Below, in pieces: positions 1-5,639 of a stretch of DNA of 13,580 bases. Source of the stretch: an uncultured Eubacteriales bacterium. GTDB taxonomy: Bacteria > Bacillota > Clostridia > Oscillospirales > Acutalibacteraceae. The translations under genes were made by a program, and so were the position numbers. The notes beneath the pieces were generated by a model. It searched no databases, was not told the DNA's origin, and saw only the letters and a list, made by a program, of their open reading frames with translations. Positions within the stretch are counted from its first letter, which is position 1; each line of letters begins with the position of its first letter. The stretch is from the NCBI GenBank assembly GCA_934667845.1, contig CAKUMQ010000063.1, positions 1 through 13,580 on the forward strand. Reading direction: 5' to 3'.

Positions 1-402
1 TTTGACACGAGCACGGGGAATCGGTGCCGACTGGACGGAAAAACAGTCGGGAGCGGGTGCACGGCGTGTCCCCGGTGTAAGCGTCTGCGGCGGTGCGTGG
101 TGTGCGGGCAGCCGCTGACGACGGCACAGCGCAAATACTGCAGCAAGGCGTGCAGCCGGGCGCCGCGCAAGTCGGCGCGCCGCTCTCCGCGCTTTAAGCT
201 GCCATCTCCGCCGAAAAAGACCAAAAACCGCAAGCCGGAGCTGTCTGCGGCGTACAGCATCCGGGACATTATCCGCATTGCCAACGGTATTGCCGCCAAA
301 ACGGGGCATATGCCGTCCTATGGCGCAGTGGTGGCGGGAATCGACAGCGGGCGGATCACCTGCCCGGAGGACTATCTGAAGAAAGCGGGGAGCAAAGCAT
401 GA
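1..402 (+). CDS. Cysteine-rich zinc-ribbon protein, 5' end outside window (partial)
   Basis: The reading frame is open from base 1 to a TGA at 400-402. The first in-window start candidates (GTG at 97 and 100) lie inside a cysteine cluster, so the true start is probably upstream of the window. The visible 133 residues begin with a dense Cys array (CTACPRC, then CVVCG, then YCSKAC), which fits one or two zinc-binding knuckles. A very basic Lys/Arg/Pro linker follows, then a small helical C-terminal part containing SIRDIIRIANG. The CVVCG...YCS..C arrangement is typical of small zinc-ribbon proteins in Firmicute phages. Nucleic-acid binding is plausible from the zinc ribbon plus basic linker but is an inference. 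The stop overlaps the next gene's ATG (ATGA at 399-402), so the two are translationally coupled. No precise function is recognised. Confidence 0.7.
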   Translation, partial: FDTSTGNRCRLDGKTVGSGCTACPRCKRLRRCVVCGQPLTTAQRKYCSKACSRAPRKSARRSPRFKLPSPPKKTKNRKPELSAAYSIRDIIRIANGIAAKTGHMPSYGAVVAGIDSGRITCPEDYLKKAGSKA

Positions 403-857
403 ACGAAATGCGGGAAGAATTCGGGACGGTTTGTCCGGGGTGCGGGGACATCGGGCGAAACTGGATCATGGCGTGCGATGACATGCCGGAAAGCTGGTCC
501 TGTGAGCGCTGCGGCCGTGCCGTCACGGCGCAGGGGGAGACCATGGAGGAATTTCACCGGAGATTACATACGATCAATTGGAAAGTAGGGAGCGTCTATA
601 TGCTGACAGAGAAATACACCGCCGGGGAGCTGGCGGAAAAGCTCATAGAAACAAAAAAGGAGCGGGATGCGCTGCTGGATTGCCTGCGGCTCAGCCCGAA
701 CAACTGCGACTATTGCAAGCATAAGGACATACCGGCGCGGGAGAGGGGCTGCGACTGCGACTATGACTGCGACGATTGCCCGCATCCGTGTCCGTGTTGG
801 GACTGCACCCCGGCGGGCGAGCATTTCGTCTGGATCGGGGCAAAGAACGCCGAGTAA
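399..857 (+). CDS. Cysteine-rich hypothetical phage protein, two zinc-binding modules
   Basis: This 152-residue protein starts at an ATG overlapping the preceding stop, with a weak GGGGAG site at 387-392. Residues 12-38 hold two CxxC knuckles (CPGC and CERC) followed by a short helix EEFHRRLHTINW. The outline resembles small zinc ribbons of the Lar/restriction-alleviation type found in phages, but the match is too loose to name. Residues 70-98 are a charged helical linker. Residues 103-136 are a second, extremely Cys/Asp-rich cluster (CDYCKH, CDCDYDCDDC, CPCWDC), ending in GEHFVWIG, a layout seen in small Firmicute phage proteins. An in-frame ATG at 600 after GTAGGGAG could start a separate 85-residue second module. 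It lies in the early/middle region before the late switch. Function is unknown; metal binding is likely. Confidence 0.7.
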   Translation: MNEMREEFGTVCPGCGDIGRNWIMACDDMPESWSCERCGRAVTAQGETMEEFHRRLHTINWKVGSVYMLTEKYTAGELAEKLIETKKERDALLDCLRLSPNNCDYCKHKDIPARERGCDCDYDCDDCPHPCPCWDCTPAGEHFVWIGAKNAE

Positions 858-861
858 ACCA

Positions 862-897
862 AAGCACCACCGACTCAATCGCGAGCCGGTGGTGCTT
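862..897. other. Strong stem-loop after the cysteine-rich gene
   Basis: Bases 862-876 pair with 883-897 (14 of 15 pairs, one A-C mismatch at 873/886) around a 6-base loop (877-882). Two further CC/GG pairs at 859-860 and 898-899 are possible with a bulged A. It begins five bases after the stop of the upstream gene. No T-run follows on the plus strand, so it is not a classical intrinsic terminator. It could be an mRNA 3'-end stabiliser, a processing site or a weak terminator. Confidence 0.55.
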
Positions 898-940
898 GGC
901 ATGTAAATATTGGGGATCAGTAATTTTTAGGAGGGATACC

Positions 941-1327
941 GTGAGAGATTATCAACCGCGGATCGAGCGGTACAGGATGGAGCAATCAGTGTATAAGCGA
1001 GTGCTGTCGGTGGCGAGGGACTATGAGCGCATGGTGCGGGACTATCGCGATATATTGTATGCCACACCGGCAAGGGGTGGATCGGGCGGCGGCTCCGGAA
1101 TATCCGATCCGACAGGACTGCGTGCTTTGCGTCTGGAGCGGCTGTCCAGAGATATAGACGCCGTGGAGCGGGCGCTGGGCACCGTGCCGGAGGAGTACAG
1201 AAAAGCGGTGATGTGTAAGATCACGCGCGACGTGTGGCCGAGGGGGACGATGACAGAGCAACGGACATTGCGCAGATGGCGTGCCCGCTGCCTGTATGCC
1301 CTCGCGATCAACTTAGGACTGATCTGA
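941..1327 (+). CDS. Putative late transcription activator, sigma-region-4-like (RinA/ArpU-type position)
   Basis: The start is set at GTG 941 because AGGAGGG (929-935) lies five bases upstream. Longer in-frame starts overlap the previous gene and lack a site. The 128-residue product has a charged N-terminal helix (about 3-40) rich in Arg and Tyr. A Gly/Ser linker follows (45-53, RGGSGGGSG), then a helical C-terminus. Residues 76-128 contain ERALGTVPEEYRKAVM and RRWRARCLYALAINLGLI, a helix-turn-helix pattern like sigma-70 region 4 and like RinA/ArpU/LmaC-type late regulators of Firmicute phages. Such regulators usually sit directly upstream of the small terminase gene, as here. The expected role is activation of the late promoter in the gap that follows. 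The family assignment rests on pattern and position only, and the target site is not proven. Confidence 0.65.
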   Translation: MRDYQPRIERYRMEQSVYKRVLSVARDYERMVRDYRDILYATPARGGSGGGSGISDPTGLRALRLERLSRDIDAVERALGTVPEEYRKAVMCKITRDVWPRGTMTEQRTLRRWRARCLYALAINLGLI

Positions 1328-1392
1328 ACCGGGCGACAAAAGTCAACAACGCCCCCGCGCGGGCGTGCGCGCACCGTTATAGAGATACAACA

Positions 1393-1426
1393 GCCCTGGG
1401 CGGTTTTTCGCCGCCCGGGACTTTTT
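1393..1426 (+). terminator. Intrinsic terminator downstream of the putative activator gene
   Basis: A 9-bp GC-rich stem (1395-1403 with 1411-1419, one T-G wobble) closes a TTTTTCG loop and is followed by TTTTT at 1422-1426. It would end transcripts coming from the early region and separate them from the terminase operon. A smaller hairpin (ACGCCC 1349-1354 with GGGCGT 1361-1366) lies between the activator stop and this terminator. Confidence 0.75.
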
Positions 1427-1445
1427 GCGTTCAAATGCAAAATGT

Positions 1446-1474
1446 CCGCCCGGGGAAAAAATACATGCTAAAAT
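1446..1474 (+). promoter_or_regulatory. Candidate late promoter, extended -10 without -35 consensus
   Basis: TGCTAAAAT at 1466-1474 is a good extended -10 (TGn plus TAAAAT). At the correct 17-bp distance the -35 position (1446-1451) reads CCGCCC, far from TTGACA. A promoter with a good -10 and no -35 is what an activator-dependent late promoter would look like, and the activator candidate is encoded just upstream. CCGCCCGGG at 1446-1454 also occurs at 1411-1419 in the terminator stem, so it may be a protein site or chance. The transcription start would fall near 1481. Confidence 0.5.
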
Positions 1475-1496
1475 ATATATAGTGAGCAAGCGCGGA

Positions 1497-1522
1497 GCGG
1501 GGGAACCTGCCCCGCGTTTTTT
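1497..1522 (+). terminator. Hairpin plus T-run in the late leader; possible attenuator
   Basis: GCGGGG (1497-1502) pairs with CCCCGC (1510-1515) around a 7-base loop. After one G comes TTTTTT (1517-1522). It lies within the first 40 bases of the transcript predicted from the -10 at 1469-1474, and before the terS start. It is shorter than the 1393-1426 terminator and may be a conditional attenuator. Confidence 0.5.
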
Positions 1523-1589
1523 GGAAGTGCCGGACATAATAGCCGGCGGGGAGACGGCGGGCAATCCTATATCCGGGGAGGGGGAGAAA

Positions 1590-2033
1590 GTGAACAAACG
1601 GAGCGGGCTGACAGCGAAGCAGGAGCGGTTTTGTCAGGAGTACATCATCGACTACAACGGGACGCGGGCAGCGATCCGGGCGGGATACAGCGAGGATTCG
1701 GCGCGGTTCCACGCGAGCCGTATGCTCTCCCGCGACAACATCCGCGCACGGGTGCGGCAGCTGCAGGCGGAACAGGTGAAGCGGCTTGCGGTATCACAGG
1801 ATTATGTGGTGCAGCAGCTTGTCAGCGTATATCAGAAGTGCAGCGAGCCGGAGCCGGTCGAGGAATGGGACGGCGAAGCGCACGAATATCTGGCAACGGG
1901 AAAATACACGTTTGACAGCAAGGGCGCCAACAAGGCGCTGGAGCTGCTCGGTAAGCATCTCGGCATGTATCAGGATAAAGTCAGCGTAGATGTGCAGACG
2001 CCCAAATTTGAGGGGGAGCAGGACATTGAATGA
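1590..2033 (+). CDS. terS: Terminase small subunit
   Basis: This 147-residue protein of the Terminase_2 type binds the phage packaging site and hands DNA to the large subunit. The N-terminal region LTAKQERFCQEYI.DYNGTRAAIRAGYS followed by SARFHASRMLSR is the classic helix-turn-helix DNA-binding signature of this family (residues about 6-50). The middle part (about 55-90) is helical and fits the oligomerisation domain. The C-terminus (about 115-147) is variable, with ALELLGKHLGMY. Start: GTG 1590 is chosen because of the purine-rich GGGGAGGGGGA at 1575-1585. An in-frame GTG at 1482 would add 36 residues translated through the leader hairpin and is less likely. It is the first gene of the late operon and overlaps terL by eight bases. 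Confidence 0.92.
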   Translation: MNKRSGLTAKQERFCQEYIIDYNGTRAAIRAGYSEDSARFHASRMLSRDNIRARVRQLQAEQVKRLAVSQDYVVQQLVSVYQKCSEPEPVEEWDGEAHEYLATGKYTFDSKGANKALELLGKHLGMYQDKVSVDVQTPKFEGEQDIE

Positions 2034-3375
2034 CGCGGGCAGATACAACGTGATCCGCCTGCCGGAGGTCATCGGCAAGGGATACCGCGACTTTTGGCTT
2101 TTCCGCGGTCGGTATCGCGTGGTCAAGGGGTCGCGGCGGTCAAAGAAGTCCAAGACCACGGCGCTGTGGCTGATCTATCACCTGATGAAATATCCGCTTG
2201 CCAATGCGCTGGTCATCCGCAAGACCTACCGCACACTGCGGGACAGCTGCTTTGCGGAGCTCAAATGGGCAATGCGACGGCTGGGCTCTGAGCACCTGTG
2301 GCGGGTTAGGGAATCGCCGCTCGAGATGACCTATATCCCGACGGGGCAGAAGATATTCTTCCGCGGGCTTGACGATCCGCTGAAGATCACCTCCATCGCC
2401 GCGGAAAACGGCGTGATCTGCTGGATGTGGATCGAGGAGGCATTCGAGATCGACAGGGAATCCGATTTTGAGATGCTGGCGGAATCCCTGCTCGGTGACT
2501 GCCCGGCGGGACTGTGGAAGCAGATCACACTGACATTCAACCCGTGGAGCGGGACGCACTGGCTGAAACGGCGGTTTTTTGACCATCCGGACGCGGACAC
2601 GCTGGCGATGACCACCAACTATCTGTGCAATGAATGGCTGTCCGATGCCGACCGCCAGGTATTCGAGCGGATGCGGGAGAATAACCCGCGGCGCTATGAC
2701 GTGGCGGGACTCGGCAACTGGGGCGTCGAGGAGGGGCTGATCTATCAGAACTGGACGATCGACGCCTTTGACATCCACGACATATTGCAGGGCGCGGACG
2801 GGTGGAAATATAAATGCGTGTTCGGTCTGGACTACGGCTACACCAACGACCCGACCGCCTTTGTCGCGGCGGCGGTCAATCCGGTGGACAAGGTGCTGTA
2901 CATCTACGACGAGCACAGCGAAACACGGATGCTCAACAGCGATATCGCCCGCATGCTCACACAAAAGGGTGTGGACAGGGAGCAGATCCGCGCAGACGCC
3001 GCCGAGCCTAAGTCCAATGAGGAGCTGCGTAGGCTCGGCATCCGGCGTGTTGTGGCGGCAGCCAAGGGGGCGGACAGCATCCGGGCGGGCATTGCAAGTC
3101 TGCAGGAATACCGCATGATCGTACACACCGCCTGCAAGAGCACGATCGCCGAGCTGTCCACTTACCATTGGGACAAAAAGGCGGGCACGGAGGACGGCAT
3201 CAACAAGCCGGTCGACCGGGATAATCACCTGATGGACGCCCTGCGCTATGCGATGGAGGATGCCGTATATTTCCGCCCGGTCAAGGACGTGCCGCGCGGC
3301 ATGGAGCGGGGCGCAAACGGCAGCTTGATATACAGAGACGGACGATACAGCAATATCGGGAGGTGGGACGAATGA
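2026..3375 (+). CDS. terL: Terminase large subunit (PBSX/Terminase_3 type)
   Basis: This 449-residue packaging motor has an N-terminal ATPase and a C-terminal RNase H-like nuclease. Start: TTG 2026 is chosen because AGGGGGAG (2011-2018) sits seven bases upstream and the eight-base overlap with terS suggests coupling. A GTG at 2050 is the alternative. The P-loop region is KGSRRSKKSKTT (34-45), a degenerate Walker A lacking the usual GK[ST]. Walker B is ICWMWIEEA (131-139) with the catalytic Glu at 137/138, and the coupling motif is in TLTFNPW. The nuclease acidic residues fit D269 (FGLDYGYTNDP), D324 (RADAAEPKSNEE) and D404 in DNHLMDALRYA. The length matches the family and the gene is intact. 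It docks on the portal during packaging. Confidence 0.95.
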   Translation: MNDAGRYNVIRLPEVIGKGYRDFWLFRGRYRVVKGSRRSKKSKTTALWLIYHLMKYPLANALVIRKTYRTLRDSCFAELKWAMRRLGSEHLWRVRESPLEMTYIPTGQKIFFRGLDDPLKITSIAAENGVICWMWIEEAFEIDRESDFEMLAESLLGDCPAGLWKQITLTFNPWSGTHWLKRRFFDHPDADTLAMTTNYLCNEWLSDADRQVFERMRENNPRRYDVAGLGNWGVEEGLIYQNWTIDAFDIHDILQGADGWKYKCVFGLDYGYTNDPTAFVAAAVNPVDKVLYIYDEHSETRMLNSDIARMLTQKGVDREQIRADAAEPKSNEELRRLGIRRVVAAAKGADSIRAGIASLQEYRMIVHTACKSTIAELSTYHWDKKAGTEDGINKPVDRDNHLMDALRYAMEDAVYFRPVKDVPRGMERGANGSLIYRDGRYSNIGRWDE

Positions 3376-3557
3376 CGGAATTTTTCATGGGCGCGCTGGG
3401 CTTTTTAGCCTGTGCCGCCGCCTTTTTCGCAGGCACACACTACGGGGCGAGAGACCGACCCGCCAAAGCGGAGACGGATAAAGAAGCCATGAAAAAGGCA
3501 GAGACAGAAAAGCGGTATACCGAAAACTTCTTCAGCTATACCGGCGACAACCAATGA
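3372..3557 (+). CDS. Small single-pass membrane protein of unknown function
   Basis: The 61-residue product starts at ATG 3372, which overlaps the terL stop (ATGA), with GGGAGGTGGG at 3358-3367 as its site. Residues 4-24 (FFMGALGFLACAAAFFAGTHY) form one hydrophobic helix. The remainder is a short, highly charged Lys/Glu tail (about 27-50) with helix-forming character and a polar end. There is no holin partner or endolysin beside it, so a lysis role is not supported. Small membrane proteins between terminase and head genes occur in Firmicute phages without known function. It is probably co-expressed with the packaging genes. 40 bases separate it from the scaffold gene. Confidence 0.7.
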   Translation: MTEFFMGALGFLACAAAFFAGTHYGARDRPAKAETDKEAMKKAETEKRYTENFFSYTGDNQ

Positions 3558-3597
3558 CCAGCGATCCGCCCACCACAGCGGAGAGGAGGATACATAA

Positions 3598-4410
3598 ATG
3601 GACGAAAGCATACTCACGGCAGAGATGCCGGAGGACACCGCAGCCGCACCGGAGGAGGTCACCGCCGAGACCGGGGAGGACACGACCGCAACGAGCGGGG
3701 AAGAAGCGACCGAAGTCACCACAGAGGGAGCCGACACCGCCGCAGACGAGCCGGGCGAAACGGAGGACGCTGCGCCGTTTCTGACCGTAAAATTCAACAA
3801 GCAGCCAAAGGGGCTTTCCCGGGATGAGGCACAGACACTCGCGCAGAAGGGGCTGAAATGGGATGCGTTCATGGGGACGTATAACCGCCTGTCCCGGCTG
3901 GCGGAGGGGTCGGGGTATGATTCCGTGGACAAGCTTGCCTCGGCGCTGATTGAGAGCCGCGAGAGCATGGAGCTGCAAAAGCTGCAGAGCGAACTCGGCG
4001 AGGGCAAAGAAGCCCTTGCCCGGGAGATCTTCGCGGCACGCAAGGCGGAGCGGGAGGCAAAATACAAGCCCGTCGAGGAGCGGGAACGGGAAGCGGATGA
4101 GGCGGACGAGCAGTCCCGCGCGCAGACGCTGGCGGCACAGCTGGACGAGCTGAAAGCCGAGATGCCCGAATATACCTCGATGGAGAAGATCCCGCAGGCG
4201 GCGCGGCGGCTTGCCGAGGAAAAGGGGCTGTCCCTGCTCGATGCCGTGCTGCGGTATCAGCTCGGGGAGCAAAAGCGCGCCCGGGCAGAGGCAGAAAAGC
4301 AGCAGGCAGCCGCCAAGGCATCGACCGGCAGCCTCAAAGGACAGCCCGAAGAACAGGACAGCGACATACAAGCCTTTACCGCCGCATTTTTCGGCGGTTT
4401 GGGGCGGTAA
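3598..4410 (+). CDS. Capsid scaffolding protein
   Basis: The 270-residue product starts at ATG 3598 behind GAGAGGAGGA (3581-3590). Residues 1-59 contain many Asp/Glu and no Lys or Arg at all, and are likely disordered. A conserved-looking segment, PFLTVKFNKQPKGLSRDEA (60-78), follows and is typical of scaffolds in Clostridial phages. From about 95 to 245 the protein is almost entirely charged helix/coiled coil rich in Ala, Glu, Lys, Arg and Gln. The C-terminus ends AFTAAFFGGLGR, a short hydrophobic patch that may contact the coat protein. Scaffolds guide coat assembly into a procapsid and are then removed. The position directly upstream of the major capsid gene and the composition both support this role. 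No protease domain is seen in it or next to it. Confidence 0.85.
   Translation: MDESILTAEMPEDTAAAPEEVTAETGEDTTATSGEEATEVTTEGADTAADEPGETEDAAPFLTVKFNKQPKGLSRDEAQTLAQKGLKWDAFMGTYNRLSRLAEGSGYDSVDKLASALIESRESMELQKLQSELGEGKEALAREIFAARKAEREAKYKPVEEREREADEADEQSRAQTLAAQLDELKAEMPEYTSMEKIPQAARRLAEEKGLSLLDAVLRYQLGEQKRARAEAEKQQAAAKASTGSLKGQPEEQDSDIQAFTAAFFGGLGR
4378..4400 (+). other. Hairpin at the end of the scaffold gene
   Basis: ACCGCCG (4378-4384) pairs perfectly with CGGCGGT (4392-4398) around CATTTTT, followed by TT. It lies inside the last codons of the scaffold gene, 30 bases before the capsid ATG. It is too weak for a firm terminator call but could influence the scaffold-to-capsid expression ratio. 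Coding constraint alone could also explain it. Confidence 0.3.
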
Positions 4411-4431
4411 ACAGGAAAGGGGTAAATAAAC

Positions 4432-5394
4432 ATGGCAATCAACACACTGGCGTTTAAAACGCAATTTTCCGACCAGCTCGACAAGGCGATCGTGCAGAAG
4501 GCCGTGACCGGCTTTTTCGCCGACAACGACCTCGGCGCAAAATTCATCGACGCGGCGACGGTGAGTATTCCCGAGCTGACCGTGGCGGGTCTCGCCAACT
4601 ACAACAAGGACACCGGCTTCAGCCGCGGCGCCGTGACCGTATCCCGCCGCACCGTGACGCTGTCGATGGATCGTGCGCGCACGTTCTCCATCGACGCCGT
4701 GGACAGCAGCGACACCGGCATTGCGGATATCGCGGGCAAGACGGCGGCGGAGGTCGTGCGCACCCAGTCGGTGCCGGAGGTGGACGCCTATGTGCTGTCC
4801 AAGCTCGGCGCATACGCCAAGACCAACAGCCAGACGGTATCCGTCGGCACGTCCTCGACGCTTGAAGCGGACATTATCAAGATGTTCAACGATGCGCAGA
4901 CCAAGATCGGCGATGCGCTGGATTTCGACGAAAATCTCGTCTGCTTCGTCGATTCCAAGGTGTGGGCGGCGATGTGCAACTCCACCGCGATCTCGAAGCA
5001 GATCGTCGTGTCCGACTTTAAGCGCGGCGAGATCAATACCAAGGTCAAGACGCTCAACGACGTGGCGATCATCCCCGTGTCCGGCTCGCGGATGTACACC
5101 GCCTATACGTTCAACGACGGCACCACGTCCGGGCAGACGGCGGGCGGCTTTGCCAAGACCACGGCGGCGGAGCATATCGGCATGCTGATGCTGCCGAAAG
5201 CGGCGTGTCAGCTGGTGCGCAAGCATGAGGTCACGCGCATTTTCTCCCCCGACGAGAACCAGACGGCGGATGCGTGGAAGATCGACTACCGCATCCACTA
5301 CGACGCGTTTATCAACAACCCGTACAAGACGGGCATCTACGCCTATACTTACGCCCAGGCGACGCAGAACGCGGGCGGCGGCACAGGCGGCTGA
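4432..5394 (+). CDS. Major capsid protein (HK97-fold type likely)
   Basis: The 320-residue product starts at ATG 4432 behind GGAAAGGGG (4414-4422). It has no cleavable N-terminal delta domain, which fits the separate scaffold. Recognisable coat features are the N-terminal helix FKTQFSDQLDKAIVQKA, the strand segment TVSIPELTVAGLANY, and the E-loop/spine-like stretch with TLSMDRARTFSIDAVDSSD, followed by VPEVDAYVLSKL. The C-terminal half (about 135-260) resembles the A-domain, with LVCFVDSKVWAAM and DVAIIPVSGSRMYT. The end, RIHYDAFINNPYKTGIYAY, is typical of Firmicute phage coat proteins that build T=7-like shells. The last residues are Gly-rich (NAGGGTGG). A strong hairpin directly after the stop may boost or stabilise this message. 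HK97 fold is inferred from family resemblance. Confidence 0.9.
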   Translation: MAINTLAFKTQFSDQLDKAIVQKAVTGFFADNDLGAKFIDAATVSIPELTVAGLANYNKDTGFSRGAVTVSRRTVTLSMDRARTFSIDAVDSSDTGIADIAGKTAAEVVRTQSVPEVDAYVLSKLGAYAKTNSQTVSVGTSSTLEADIIKMFNDAQTKIGDALDFDENLVCFVDSKVWAAMCNSTAISKQIVVSDFKRGEINTKVKTLNDVAIIPVSGSRMYTAYTFNDGTTSGQTAGGFAKTTAAEHIGMLMLPKAACQLVRKHEVTRIFSPDENQTADAWKIDYRIHYDAFINNPYKTGIYAYTYAQATQNAGGGTGG

Positions 5395-5409
5395 TCTGAC
5401 ATGACGCAC

Positions 5410-5449
5410 AGCCCCGGGTGACGGTCAACAGCCGTCTCCCGGGGGCTTT
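5410..5449 (+). terminator. Stem-loop after the major capsid gene, partial terminator
   Basis: Bases 5410-5424 pair with 5432-5447 (14 pairs, one T-T mismatch and one bulged G) around TCAACAG. Only a short TTT follows (5447-5449). It begins 15 bases after the capsid stop, and the next genes share the operon. A leaky terminator or 3'-end stabiliser that raises capsid mRNA over downstream messages fits best. Confidence 0.6.
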
Positions 5450-5477
5450 GGAATGAACAGGAAAGGAGCGGGGGCAT

Positions 5478-5639
5478 ATGACACGGCTTGTCAATGAGGG
5501 CGGACACATATTCCGCGAGACGGACGACGAAAGCGCCGTTGCCGCATATCTCCGGCAGGGGTACACGATCATAGAGCCGGAGGATGAGCAGCCGGAGGGC
5601 GTGCCCGAATTCGTGATCGAAAACGAGGAGGGCGCATAA
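5478..5639 (+). CDS. Small acidic head-region protein, 53 residues
   Basis: ATG 5478 follows GAAAGGAGCGGGGG (5461-5474), and the TAA at 5637-5639 directly abuts the portal ATG at 5640. The protein reads MTRLVNEGGHIFRETDDES, then AVAAYLRQGYTIIEPEDEQ, and ends in an acidic tail. Short proteins with an N-terminal strand pair and an A-x-x-L-x-x-G-Y/W-x-I-x-E pattern next to capsid or portal genes are common in phages (DUF7302-like in outline). The name is not certain. Placement between coat and portal suggests a virion or head-assembly role. Good ribosome binding and tight packing support it as a real gene. Confidence 0.75.
   Translation: MTRLVNEGGHIFRETDDESAVAAYLRQGYTIIEPEDEQPEGVPEFVIENEEGA

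Noticed and set aside
776..940. N-terminal extension of the activator gene into the cysteine-rich gene
   Set aside because: It would overlap the upstream gene and span the stem-loop. AGGAGGG before GTG 941 marks the start.
1482..1589. Extended terS start at GTG 1482
   Set aside because: In frame, but it would begin at or next to the predicted transcription start and be translated through the leader hairpin, with no conserved terminase sequence. GTG 1590 has a good upstream site. It is kept only as an alternative.
2140..3228. 362-codon minus-strand frame inside terL
   Set aside because: The motifs of TerL are intact on the plus strand. The antisense product shows no recognisable domain and is a codon-bias shadow.
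3554..3784. 76-codon plus-strand frame overlapping the scaffold start
   Set aside because: It is Arg/Pro-rich out-of-frame translation of the acidic scaffold N-terminus, with no separate ribosome site.
3532..5409. 625-codon open frame on the minus strand across scaffold and capsid genes
   Set aside because: It lies antisense to two well-supported genes, has low-complexity Arg/Leu/Gly-rich content, no start signal, and arises from high third-position GC.
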